Source: an uncultured Eubacterium sp.
GTDB lineage: Bacteria > Bacillota > Clostridia > Peptostreptococcales > Anaerovoracaceae
DNA length: 13,135 nucleotides
Assembly (NCBI GenBank): GCA_900542385.1
Contig: UQNP01000039.1
Span: 1-13,135, forward strand
Direction of reading: 5' to 3'
Part shown: piece after piece, positions 7,639 through 13,135 of the stretch
Layout of the letters: each line of letters begins with the position of its first letter
How positions within the stretch are numbered: position 1 is the first letter of the stretch
Notes under the pieces: generated by a model
Told to the model about the DNA's origin: nothing
Seen by the model: only the letters and a program-made list of their open reading frames with translations
The model's database searches: none
Translations under genes and position numbers: made by a program

Positions 7639-9234
7639 TCAGGATCGATATATGATTTTACCGTCTTTTACCGTACATTCAACTATCAAATTTTTTATAT
7701 CACTATCCGCACACTTTTCATATGAATCCGATAAAACGACGAAATTCGCCTTTTTCCCTGGCTCGAGACTTCCCTTTTCATTCTCTTCAAAAGCTGCATA
7801 TGCGCTGTTGTAAGTGAACATGCGCAGCGCCTGAGTCTTTGTGATTTTCTCTTTCTGACTTATTTTCTGCCCCGTGAAAGTTTCTCTGTTCACGGCAAGA
7901 TGTATACCGAGCAGAGGTTCTGAAAAAGTTATCGGACAGTCGCTGCTCCCGGCGCATATGATACCTTCGTCAAAAAATGTCCTGCATGTAAACATATGCT
8001 CTGTTCTTTCTTTTCCGTAATTTATCATGTATCCGTCTCCGAATTCATACAGAAATACAGGCTGCGGTATCGGAACCACTTGATTATTTTTTATCCTTTC
8101 AACCAGTTCATCGTTTACCATACCGCAATGCTCTATCCTGTGTCTGTGATTTTTTTTCGGATATTTTTCAAGAGCTTTCTCTATTGCTTCCAATATTGCC
8201 TTTACAGCTTTATCTCCTACAGCATGACACGTCACTTGAAATCCCGCTTTATGAGCTCTCAGGATGATATCGTCGATATCATCCTGCTCCATGCTCATTA
8301 TCCCACTGAATCCCGGATCACTTGTATAGGGCTCCAGCGTCGCCGCTGTCGGTCCGCTGCTGCTTCCGTCTATCATTATCTTTACAGGTCCTATGTTCAG
8401 TACGGTTTTACGCTGCGCTTCATCATATCCTTTCTCAATATATGAATTTATGAATTCCAGATTATTATTGAAAGAAAAAAGCATATTATATATGTCTACG
8501 TCCAGTTCATTTTTTTCTGTCATCTTTTCCATGACATGCATCTGCATCGGACCGTATCCTCCCGAATCATGCACACCGGTTATTCCCTGGGAAATCAGAA
8601 GATCATTTGCCGTTTTGATTCCTTTCCGCAGTTCTTCTTCTGTCGGCTCTGAAAACGAAACTATATTCATGTGAGCGTTTTCTTTCATAACACCGTTGAT
8701 TTTACCGTCGTCTCTTTCTATAACTCCGCCTTCAGGAGATTCTGTGTCTTCGGTTATTCCTGCAAGCTCAAGGCTTTTAGAGTTATGGACTGAAATATGC
8801 GAGCATGTTCTCGTTAAAATAACGGGGTTGTTCGGCGCTGCCTCATCCAGATCCCATCTGTTGGGATGCCTTTTTTCCTTAAGTTTTAAATGATCATATC
8901 CCCATCCTCTTATCCAGACACCGGGCGGCAGCCCTTTTGCCTTTTCTCTTATTTTTTCTTTTATATCCTCTATGCTCTTCACATACGGATATCTGCAGTC
9001 TATGGACAGCAGATTTATCCCCAGCACACCCATATGCAGATGCGCGTCTATAAAGCCGGGAACTATGCTTCTGCCTTCAAGGTCGATAATCTTTGTGCAA
9101 TCTCCTTTCAGATTCTTCGCATCATTTCCCACAGCTGCTATTCTGTCTCCGATAACCGCTATGGAATCAACTATACTGTCATTTTCATCAACAGTATGTA
9201 TTTCACCGTTAGTAAAAATATAATCTGCTTTCAT
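7639..9234 (-). CDS. YtcJ-like metal-dependent amidohydrolase (Amidohydro_3)
   Basis: This cytosolic metal hydrolase of 531 residues belongs to the amidohydrolase superfamily, Amidohydro_3/YtcJ branch, which includes N-substituted formamide deformylase. An N-terminal beta-sandwich part ([13 protein letters not shown], 5-17) leads to the metal motif [11 protein letters not shown] with His65 and His67. Further likely metal or catalytic residues are His337 (CHAVGDKAV), His369 (HRIEHC) and Asp432 (SSDCPI). The C-terminus returns to the sandwich with [14 protein letters not shown]. There is no signal peptide. The ATG at 9234 has AAAGGA about 10 bases upstream. The gene begins 18 bases after the nitrilase-family stop, so it is the third gene of the sigma-54 operon. 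The likely role is hydrolysis of a C-N bond in a compound supplied or processed by its two neighbours; the exact substrate is unknown. No frameshift was seen. Confidence 0.9.
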   Translation of the reverse strand: MKADYIFTNGEIHTVDENDSIVDSIAVIGDRIAAVGNDAKNLKGDCTKIIDLEGRSIVPGFIDAHLHMGVLGINLLSIDCRYPYVKSIEDIKEKIREKAKGLPPGVWIRGWGYDHLKLKEKRHPNRWDLDEAAPNNPVILTRTCSHISVHNSKSLELAGITEDTESPEGGVIERDDGKINGVMKENAHMNIVSFSEPTEEELRKGIKTANDLLISQGITGVHDSGGYGPMQMHVMEKMTEKNELDVDIYNMLFSFNNNLEFINSYIEKGYDEAQRKTVLNIGPVKIMIDGSSSGPTAATLEPYTSDPGFSGIMSMEQDDIDDIILRAHKAGFQVTCHAVGDKAVKAILEAIEKALEKYPKKNHRHRIEHCGMVNDELVERIKNNQVVPIPQPVFLYEFGDGYMINYGKERTEHMFTCRTFFDEGIICAGSSDCPITFSEPLLGIHLAVNRETFTGQKISQKEKITKTQALRMFTYNSAYAAFEENEKGSLEPGKKANFVVLSDSYEKCADSDIKNLIVECTVKDGKIIYRS

Positions 9235-9252
9235 ATCATCACGATCCTTTAA

Positions 9253-10140
9253 TTACATTGGTAATTTTTCTTCTTCACTTCCAAGCATTTCGTCATAGTA
9301 ATCCGTCCTTCTGTCTCTGAACAGGACCGTATGATCACACCAGTTGTACTTTCTCGCATCGGTCATATTGCATTCACTGTATACCGTTTCTTCATCTGTA
9401 GGCGATGCTATTTTATCCGGTATTCCTCCCGGTCCTACTATCATGCTTCTTCCAGGAAAAGTTATTCCTCTTTCAGCACCAACTCTGTCAGCACATGCTA
9501 CAAACAATGCATTTGTATTTGCTGCCACCATCGCCATGTAAGGAGCCATCGTCTGAACATCATCCGGAAGCCCCTCGACTACAAGCCAGTTTGTAGGAAC
9601 GCATACTATATCCGCACCCTTAAGCGCACATATTCTCCACATTTCCGAAAACCACATATCATAACATATCAGAATACTTATTCTCCCTATTGGCGTATTC
9701 CATACCGGCACCCCGAGATCACCCGGCTCATACCACAGTTTGTCTTCATCCCATAAATGCATTTTTCTGTACTTTCCGATGTACCCGTCCGGGCCTATCA
9801 AAACAGCGGAATTGTACAGATTGTAATTTTCTTTTTCAATTATGCCTCCTACAATGTAAACATCTTTATCGGAAGCAAGTTTTTCCCAGCGCTTCACCGT
9901 ATTTCCAGCCGGAATCTCTTCGGCCATTTCCTCAGCTTCCTGCCTGCAGTTCCATACATACCCTGTAGTACAGCATTCCGGTAAAACTACGAGTTTTGCT
10001 CCGTTATCCGCTGCCTCGGATATCTTTTCATCTATTTTTTTCAGAGTTTCCTCCTTTTTTCCCATTTCATATGATATCTGTATCGCTGCCACTTTGATTC
10101 TATTTTCATTCCCATAAATTCTTTCTTTTTCAGTATACAT
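9253..10140 (-). CDS. Carbon-nitrogen hydrolase, nitrilase superfamily
   Basis: This cytosolic amidase or carbamoylase-type enzyme of 295 residues hydrolyses a non-peptide C-N bond through a thioester on Cys. The Glu-Lys-Cys triad is complete: Glu55 (VVLPECCTTGY), Lys126 (YRKMHLWDE) and Cys159 (ILICYDMWF). The overall pattern resembles aliphatic or omega-amidases and N-carbamoyl amidases rather than true nitrilases, but the exact substrate cannot be read from it. The frame is open to a GTG at 10161 that overlaps the transporter stop as GTGA. That reading would translate the strong AAGGAGG (10147-10153) as protein. The ATG at 10140, 6 bases downstream of AAGGAGG, is the better start and makes the N-terminus MYTEKERIYGNENRIKVAAIQ-like, with the family's first strand at 15-21. 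It is the second gene of the sigma-54 operon, 17 bases after the transporter. Confidence 0.9.
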   Translation of the reverse strand: MYTEKERIYGNENRIKVAAIQISYEMGKKEETLKKIDEKISEAADNGAKLVVLPECCTTGYVWNCRQEAEEMAEEIPAGNTVKRWEKLASDKDVYIVGGIIEKENYNLYNSAVLIGPDGYIGKYRKMHLWDEDKLWYEPGDLGVPVWNTPIGRISILICYDMWFSEMWRICALKGADIVCVPTNWLVVEGLPDDVQTMAPYMAMVAANTNALFVACADRVGAERGITFPGRSMIVGPGGIPDKIASPTDEETVYSECNMTDARKYNWCDHTVLFRDRRTDYYDEMLGSEEEKLPM

Positions 10141-10146
10141 TTTGAA

Positions 10147-10153
10147 CCTCCTT
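10147..10153 (-). promoter_or_regulatory. Strong ribosome binding site deciding the nitrilase-family start
   Basis: Read on the minus strand this is AAGGAGG, 6 bases before the ATG at 10140. It lies inside the longest reading frame (GTG at 10161), which shows that the longer N-terminal form is an annotation artefact. Confidence 0.85.
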
Positions 10154-10157
10154 AAAC

Positions 10158-11231
10158 TCACTTGCCTTGTTCTTCTTTTTTCAGTTCTTTCGCTATTGTC
10201 TCAGGTACTCCCCACTTCACAGGATCTATATAATGCATCTTTTTCATAACGTCTCTCGCAAGGAACGTGCCTATAGCCATAATTGCATAAGGGAATGCAG
10301 TGACCGCAGCGCCGAGAGCCGCGAACAGAGTCTGCATCCACAATGTCACGAACACCGATATTATCGCCAGTATCACACTCATCACAAACGATATCACAGA
10401 CATCTTATAGCCTCTTCCGAATATTGCCTGCATCAGAAGTATGGCATTGTACCCGTATAAGCCTATCATTATATTATCTAAGGAAAGACCCATCATCACA
10501 GCAACTGCTGTTGCCACCACGCTGGCAATCACTGCGGATATCGCATCTACTCTCGACGATATAACTACTGCCAGCAGATAGAGCATTCCTGACCAGATAT
10601 TCGCCTGCCATATTATTTCCGCCATATTGTTAAGTACGGCAGTAAAAAAGTCTCCTGCACTGCAGGCAGTCATCTGCGCGTTCTCCGCACCTAACGGCGC
10701 ATCCAGAAACGGTACAACTGAGGTAGTCGTATGCATGGTTCCAAGTTTCAAAGACGCCGGTATCAATACAAACAAAGTTATACAGTACGGAAGTGCCAGA
10801 CTCGGTACATTCCTCGTTGAAAATATTTTGTTGAGAGCTGCTGTGATGAGCACACACATTATCCCGGCTATAACAGCCAGTATTATCATTGCAACTGATA
10901 CAGACTGTCCCGGAAATATAAACAGCGGTATCCCCAGCCCTGCTAACGCTGCGTTGAATGTAAAAAGCCCCATTCTTATCACCAGCTTATCCGTACCGAT
11001 GATATAAGCAAACGCTGTAGCCGTTATGGCGGCGCACAGACCTGCTACCGCCTGTTCAAAAGAGCCTACAAAGCATCCTATTATCAATATAAGTCCCGAC
11101 CAGGGATTGTCGCTGAATGCAATCTGCCCAAAACCTGACAATAACGAATCAATAAATGCCACGAATTTATTTTTGTCTCCGAGCCTCTTGAATTCTGATA
11201 CAAGGGGGAAACGGCATGTCGCATAAGGCAT
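10158..11231 (-). CDS. Urea / short-chain amide transporter, UT family
   Basis: This integral membrane channel-like transporter of the UT family passes urea and small amides down their gradient. The 357-residue protein shows the family's internal duplication. The first half has GFGQIAFSDNPWSG (33-46) and GLFTFNAAL (88-96). The second half has QANIWSG (209-215) and GLYGYNAIL (257-265). About ten hydrophobic segments are visible, with charged tails at both ends. The frame is open to 11327, but that extension crosses the -24/-12 promoter at 11298-11313. The ATG at 11231 has AAAGGAGT (11238-11245) at 7-base spacing and is the true start. It is the first gene of the operon. The second half is more divergent (NIWSG rather than NPxxG-like), so selectivity may not be for urea itself. 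No urease gene is nearby. Confidence 0.88.
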   Translation of the reverse strand: MPYATCRFPLVSEFKRLGDKNKFVAFIDSLLSGFGQIAFSDNPWSGLILIIGCFVGSFEQAVAGLCAAITATAFAYIIGTDKLVIRMGLFTFNAALAGLGIPLFIFPGQSVSVAMIILAVIAGIMCVLITAALNKIFSTRNVPSLALPYCITLFVLIPASLKLGTMHTTTSVVPFLDAPLGAENAQMTACSAGDFFTAVLNNMAEIIWQANIWSGMLYLLAVVISSRVDAISAVIASVVATAVAVMMGLSLDNIMIGLYGYNAILLMQAIFGRGYKMSVISFVMSVILAIISVFVTLWMQTLFAALGAAVTAFPYAIMAIGTFLARDVMKKMHYIDPVKWGVPETIAKELKKEEQGK

Positions 11232-11297
11232 TATTCTACTCCTTTCAAACAAAACTACCATCAAAACATTTAATGCATGCATTCTGCATATAAATAA

Positions 11298-11313
11298 AGC
11301 AATAATCATGCCA
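11298..11313 (-). promoter_or_regulatory. Sigma-54 (-24/-12) promoter of the transporter-hydrolase operon
   Basis: The minus strand reads TGGCAT-GATTA-TTGCT, matching the consensus TGGCAC-N5-TTGCW in all but one base. The invariant GG and GC are correctly spaced. Transcription should start near 11287, leaving a leader of about 56 bases before the ATG at 11231. A sigma-54 activator gene lies immediately upstream. Confidence 0.85.
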
Positions 11314-11364
11314 ACTATAAAACACACTCAAAGCCTTAATATTGCTTATTTTTTTAATTTTCGC

Positions 11365-11400
11365 AAAAAACAGAAACCGTGTAAAAATACACGGTTTCTG
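11365..11400 (-). terminator. Rho-independent terminator of the sigma-54 activator gene
   Basis: A perfect 13-bp inverted repeat (arms 11371-11383 and 11388-11400, CAGAAACCGTGTA and its complement) with a 4-base loop is followed on the minus strand by six U (11365-11370). On the plus strand no T-run follows, so it works only for the minus strand. It lies 106 bases after the activator stop and upstream of the sigma-54 promoter, separating the regulator transcript from the operon it probably controls. Confidence 0.85.
11379..11392. promoter_or_regulatory. Possible secondary activator site inside the terminator
   Basis: GTGTAAAAATACAC, the inner part of the terminator stem and loop, matches the left half of the palindrome (GTGCAAAAATGCAC, 11449-11462) at 12 of 14 positions. 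Both have the symmetric form GTGYA-N4-TRCAC. It lies about 98 bp upstream of the predicted start. It may be a second binding site or a chance resemblance. Confidence 0.35.
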
Positions 11401-11448
11401 TGGATACTATTCGACAAATGCCTAATTTGCAGCCTTTTCTTCAATACA

Positions 11449-11478
11449 GTGCAAAAATGCACATGTTCATTTTTGCAC
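11449..11478. promoter_or_regulatory. Candidate upstream activator site (enhancer) for the sigma-54 activator
   Basis: This is a 30-bp near-perfect palindrome: 14 of 15 positions pair, the only mismatch being 11460/11467. The outer arms are GTGCAAAAATG (11449-11459) and CATTTTTGCAC (11468-11478), and the centre is ACATGT. No U-run follows on either strand, so it is not a terminator. Its centre is about 175 bp upstream of the predicted sigma-54 start at 11287, a normal distance for an enhancer looped to RNA polymerase. It sits just behind the activator gene. Confidence 0.65.
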
Positions 11479-11505
11479 ACAGTTTATCATTGCCTGCCTG
11501 TATAT

Positions 11506-12900
11506 CTATATATTATATTCTTTTCTTTTTCTTGAAATTGTAGTTCTGTCAACCTTTAATCTCTTTGCAACCTGAGATGAATTCCTGTATTCCATAAAAA
11601 ACTCTTTTAGAACATTCTTTTCATAATCAGCCATGATCTCTTTAAGTCCTTTTCCTTTATACAAATCCAAATCAACTCTGCTCCCTTTATAATAATGCGT
11701 TTCATCCACATCCATTATATCGAGCACTTCTTCCAAGGAAATATTTTTATCATCACTCTGTATTATTAAACGTTCTACGGTATTCTTCAATTCTCTTACG
11801 TTCCCCGGATACTCGATACCGCATAGATATTTGACCGATTCCCTGTCAAGTTTTTTATCTTTCTTATATTTTTCATTGAATATCTGCATAAAATAATATA
11901 TAAGCAGCGGTATGTCTTCTATCCTTTCCTTCAATCCCGGTACTTTCAATTCTATTACATTCAATCGGTAATACAGATCTGCCCTGAAGCTTTTCTGCTT
12001 TATTTTTTCCTTGAGATTTACATTTGTTGCAGCCAGTATTCTTACATCAACTTCCTTTTCCTCACTACTGCCTATTCTCCTTATTTTATTCTCCTGCAGC
12101 ACACGAAGAAGTTTCGCCTGGACAGAGAGGCTCATTTCACCTATTTCATCCAAAAGTATCGTTCCTCCGCTGCACTCTTCCAGTATTCCCCTCTTTCCAT
12201 CTTTCAACGCCCCGGTAAACGCTCCCTTCTCATATCCGAAAAGCTCTGATTCGAGGAGATTTTCCGGGATTGCCGCACAGTTTATTTTGATAAACTTTTC
12301 ATTTTTTCTTCCGCTTTCCCTATGAATCAAAGAAGCTATCATTTCTTTTCCGGATCCCGACGGTCCGGTTATAAGTACAGGCACATCATTTTCTGAACAT
12401 TTTTTTGCTCTGTCTACCAGGTCCTGCATTTTCTTGCTTTTATATATTATGCTTTCACTGTCTTTTTCTCCTACGGAGGTCAGCAGTTTCTTATACTTCT
12501 CTTCCATTTCCAACACATTCTGCTTCAGTCTGTTTGCTATCTCTTTAGTTTTTATTATATCTGAAACATCCAGCAGAAAGCTGACTATATACTCTATGCA
12601 ATCATTGTTCTCTTTATCTTTTATCGGGAATGCTTTTACATCGTAATGCCTGCCGTTGGAAACCATTTGATGCAGTGTAACCTCTTCCCCCTTTTTTGCC
12701 ACTTCAACGGAAGACGAAACAGATAAAACTTTCTTATTTACCAGATCGCGCATATTGTTTCCCCTGAAGACTTCTTCTGACAATCCGGTTATACGGCTGT
12801 GAACTTCGTTTACATCTATCACATTGCATTCGCCATCTGTCACACATATTCCCAGATACGGATTATCGAATATAATATCATACAATTTCTGCTTGTCCAA
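11506..12900 (-). CDS. Sigma-54-dependent transcriptional activator (PAS, AAA+, TyrR/Fis-type HTH)
   Basis: This cytosolic enhancer-binding protein hydrolyses ATP to open sigma-54 RNA polymerase complexes. It has 464 residues from the TTG start. A PAS sensor (about 1-115) is followed by a coiled-coil linker (about 117-142). The AAA+ domain carries Walker A GPSGSGKE (179-186), the sigma-54 contact loop GAFTGA (226-231), Walker B ILLDE (248-252), an arginine-finger region FRADLYYRLN and sensor II YPGNVRELKN. A C-terminal helix-turn-helix occupies about 436-464 (SSQVAKRLKVDRTTISRKRK). There is no receiver domain, so a small ligand on PAS is the likely signal. The frame is open to an ATG at 12990, but the -10 and -35 of its promoter lie inside that extension. 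The TTG at 12900 has GGGAGGG 7 bases upstream and starts directly before the PAS domain. It probably activates the -24/-12 promoter downstream. Confidence 0.93.
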   Translation of the reverse strand: MDKQKLYDIIFDNPYLGICVTDGECNVIDVNEVHSRITGLSEEVFRGNNMRDLVNKKVLSVSSSVEVAKKGEEVTLHQMVSNGRHYDVKAFPIKDKENNDCIEYIVSFLLDVSDIIKTKEIANRLKQNVLEMEEKYKKLLTSVGEKDSESIIYKSKKMQDLVDRAKKCSENDVPVLITGPSGSGKEMIASLIHRESGRKNEKFIKINCAAIPENLLESELFGYEKGAFTGALKDGKRGILEECSGGTILLDEIGEMSLSVQAKLLRVLQENKIRRIGSSEEKEVDVRILAATNVNLKEKIKQKSFRADLYYRLNVIELKVPGLKERIEDIPLLIYYFMQIFNEKYKKDKKLDRESVKYLCGIEYPGNVRELKNTVERLIIQSDDKNISLEEVLDIMDVDETHYYKGSRVDLDLYKGKGLKEIMADYEKNVLKEFFMEYRNSSQVAKRLKVDRTTISRKRKEYNI

Positions 12901-12907
12901 AACACTT

Positions 12908-12914
12908 CCCTCCC
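12908..12914 (-). promoter_or_regulatory. Ribosome binding site deciding the TTG start of the activator
   Basis: The minus strand reads GGGAGGG, 7 bases before the TTG at 12900. The ATG at 12990 would place the promoter inside the coding sequence and would add about 30 residues not related to PAS. Confidence 0.7.
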
Positions 12915-12935
12915 TTTCCTTTTTACCATATATGA

Positions 12936-12941
12936 TATAAT
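12936..12941 (+). promoter_or_regulatory. Possible -10 element of the gene starting at 12991
   Basis: A perfect TATAAT on the plus strand lies about 50 bases before the ATG at 12991. No good -35 was found 16-18 bases upstream. It overlaps the -10 of the activator promoter on the other strand, so the two genes may compete for polymerase or share control. Confidence 0.35.
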
Positions 12942-12966
12942 ATACCGTAAAACACAGAATTTTCAA
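12939..12966 (-). promoter_or_regulatory. Sigma-A promoter of the activator gene
   Basis: On the minus strand, -35 TTGAAA (12961-12966), a 16-base spacer and -10 TATATT (12939-12944) are present. Transcription would start near 12932, giving a leader of about 32 bases before the TTG at 12900. Confidence 0.5.
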
Positions 12967-12990
12967 ATCAAATATAACGAAAGGGAACAA

Positions 12991-13135
12991 ATGGAAGAAA
13001 TATACATCTCACCTCTGGCGTGCAGCTCTTTGAAAACATTCCTGTACAGCCACGGCTTCAAGGTAAACTTTATAAAGAAAGGTCTCTCGGAAGTATACGA
13101 CGCAATATCTACTCATGCCGATATACACATGTGTC
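12991..13135 (+). CDS. N-terminal part of a conserved protein, possibly DUF6873 (GME fold)
   Basis: The first 48 codons of a gene run off the window edge, with no stop. The start ATG has AAAGGGA (12980-12986) 4 bases upstream. The peptide starts MEEIYISPLACSSLKTFL and ends with an AISTHADIHMC stretch. Clostridial proteins annotated as DUF6873 have a short strand at the N-terminus and a similar I-x-x-H-x-D-I motif near residue 40, and are thought to have the guanidine-modifying-enzyme fold. This match is from memory and on few residues. It is divergent from the activator gene and shares an 90-base promoter region with it. Confidence 0.4.
   Translation, partial: MEEIYISPLACSSLKTFLYSHGFKVNFIKKGLSEVYDAISTHADIHMC

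Noticed and set aside
7023..7655. 210-codon plus-strand frame opposite ung
   Set aside because: It is a shadow of ung, whose catalytic motifs are all intact, and ends past its start into a promoter.
11449..11478. The palindrome as a second terminator
   Set aside because: Neither strand has a U-run after it, and the stem is A/T-rich; the terminator 50 bases further on is far better.
1..13135. Defence system, CRISPR array, phage or insertion sequence
   Set aside because: No repeats with spacers, transposases, integrases, terminal inverted repeats or recognisable defence domains were found on either strand.

Overview
The window looks like chromosomal DNA of an anaerobic, low-to-moderate G+C Gram-positive bacterium (Bacillota, probably class Clostridia). 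The reasons are strong purine-rich ribosome binding sites (AAGGAGG type), a TTG start, housekeeping genes of clostridial type, a PAS/AAA+/HTH sigma-54 activator, and several amino-acid exporters. The genus is inference. No rRNA, tRNA, CRISPR array, insertion sequence or phage module was seen. Every gap between genes is shorter than 300 bases.

Left part (1-4764). typA, a translational GTPase, and mscS, a mechanosensitive channel, form a minus-strand pair. They are transcribed from a good sigma-A promoter near 2854-2882. Divergent from them lie a signal-peptide-less N-acetylmuramoyl-L-alanine amidase and a separately promoted methyltransferase of the METTL25/RRNAD1-like group.

Middle part (4785-7601). 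lysO (lysine exporter, minus) and azlC-azlD (branched-chain amino acid exporter, plus) diverge from a 121-base spacer and make a small amino-acid efflux island. ung (uracil-DNA glycosylase, minus) converges on azlD. ung has a near-consensus promoter so close to its ATG that a leaderless mRNA is predicted.

Right part (7639-12990). This is the most interesting region. Reading on the minus strand, a PAS-AAA+-HTH sigma-54 activator gene (TTG start) ends in a perfect-stem intrinsic terminator. It is followed by a -24/-12 promoter and a tight three-gene operon: a urea/short-amide transporter (UT family), a carbon-nitrogen hydrolase (nitrilase superfamily) and a YtcJ-like Amidohydro_3 metal hydrolase. 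A 30-bp near-perfect palindrome lies about 175 bp upstream of the predicted transcription start and is the obvious candidate enhancer. The arrangement suggests a dedicated, inducible pathway for uptake and stepwise hydrolysis of a small amide, ureido or formamide-type compound. The substrate cannot be told from sequence, and there is no urease. The promoter position also shows that the longest reading frame of the transporter is over-extended.

Right edge (12991-13135). The first 48 codons of a divergent gene remain, possibly a DUF6873/GME-fold protein. It shares an A+T-rich divergent promoter region with the activator gene.
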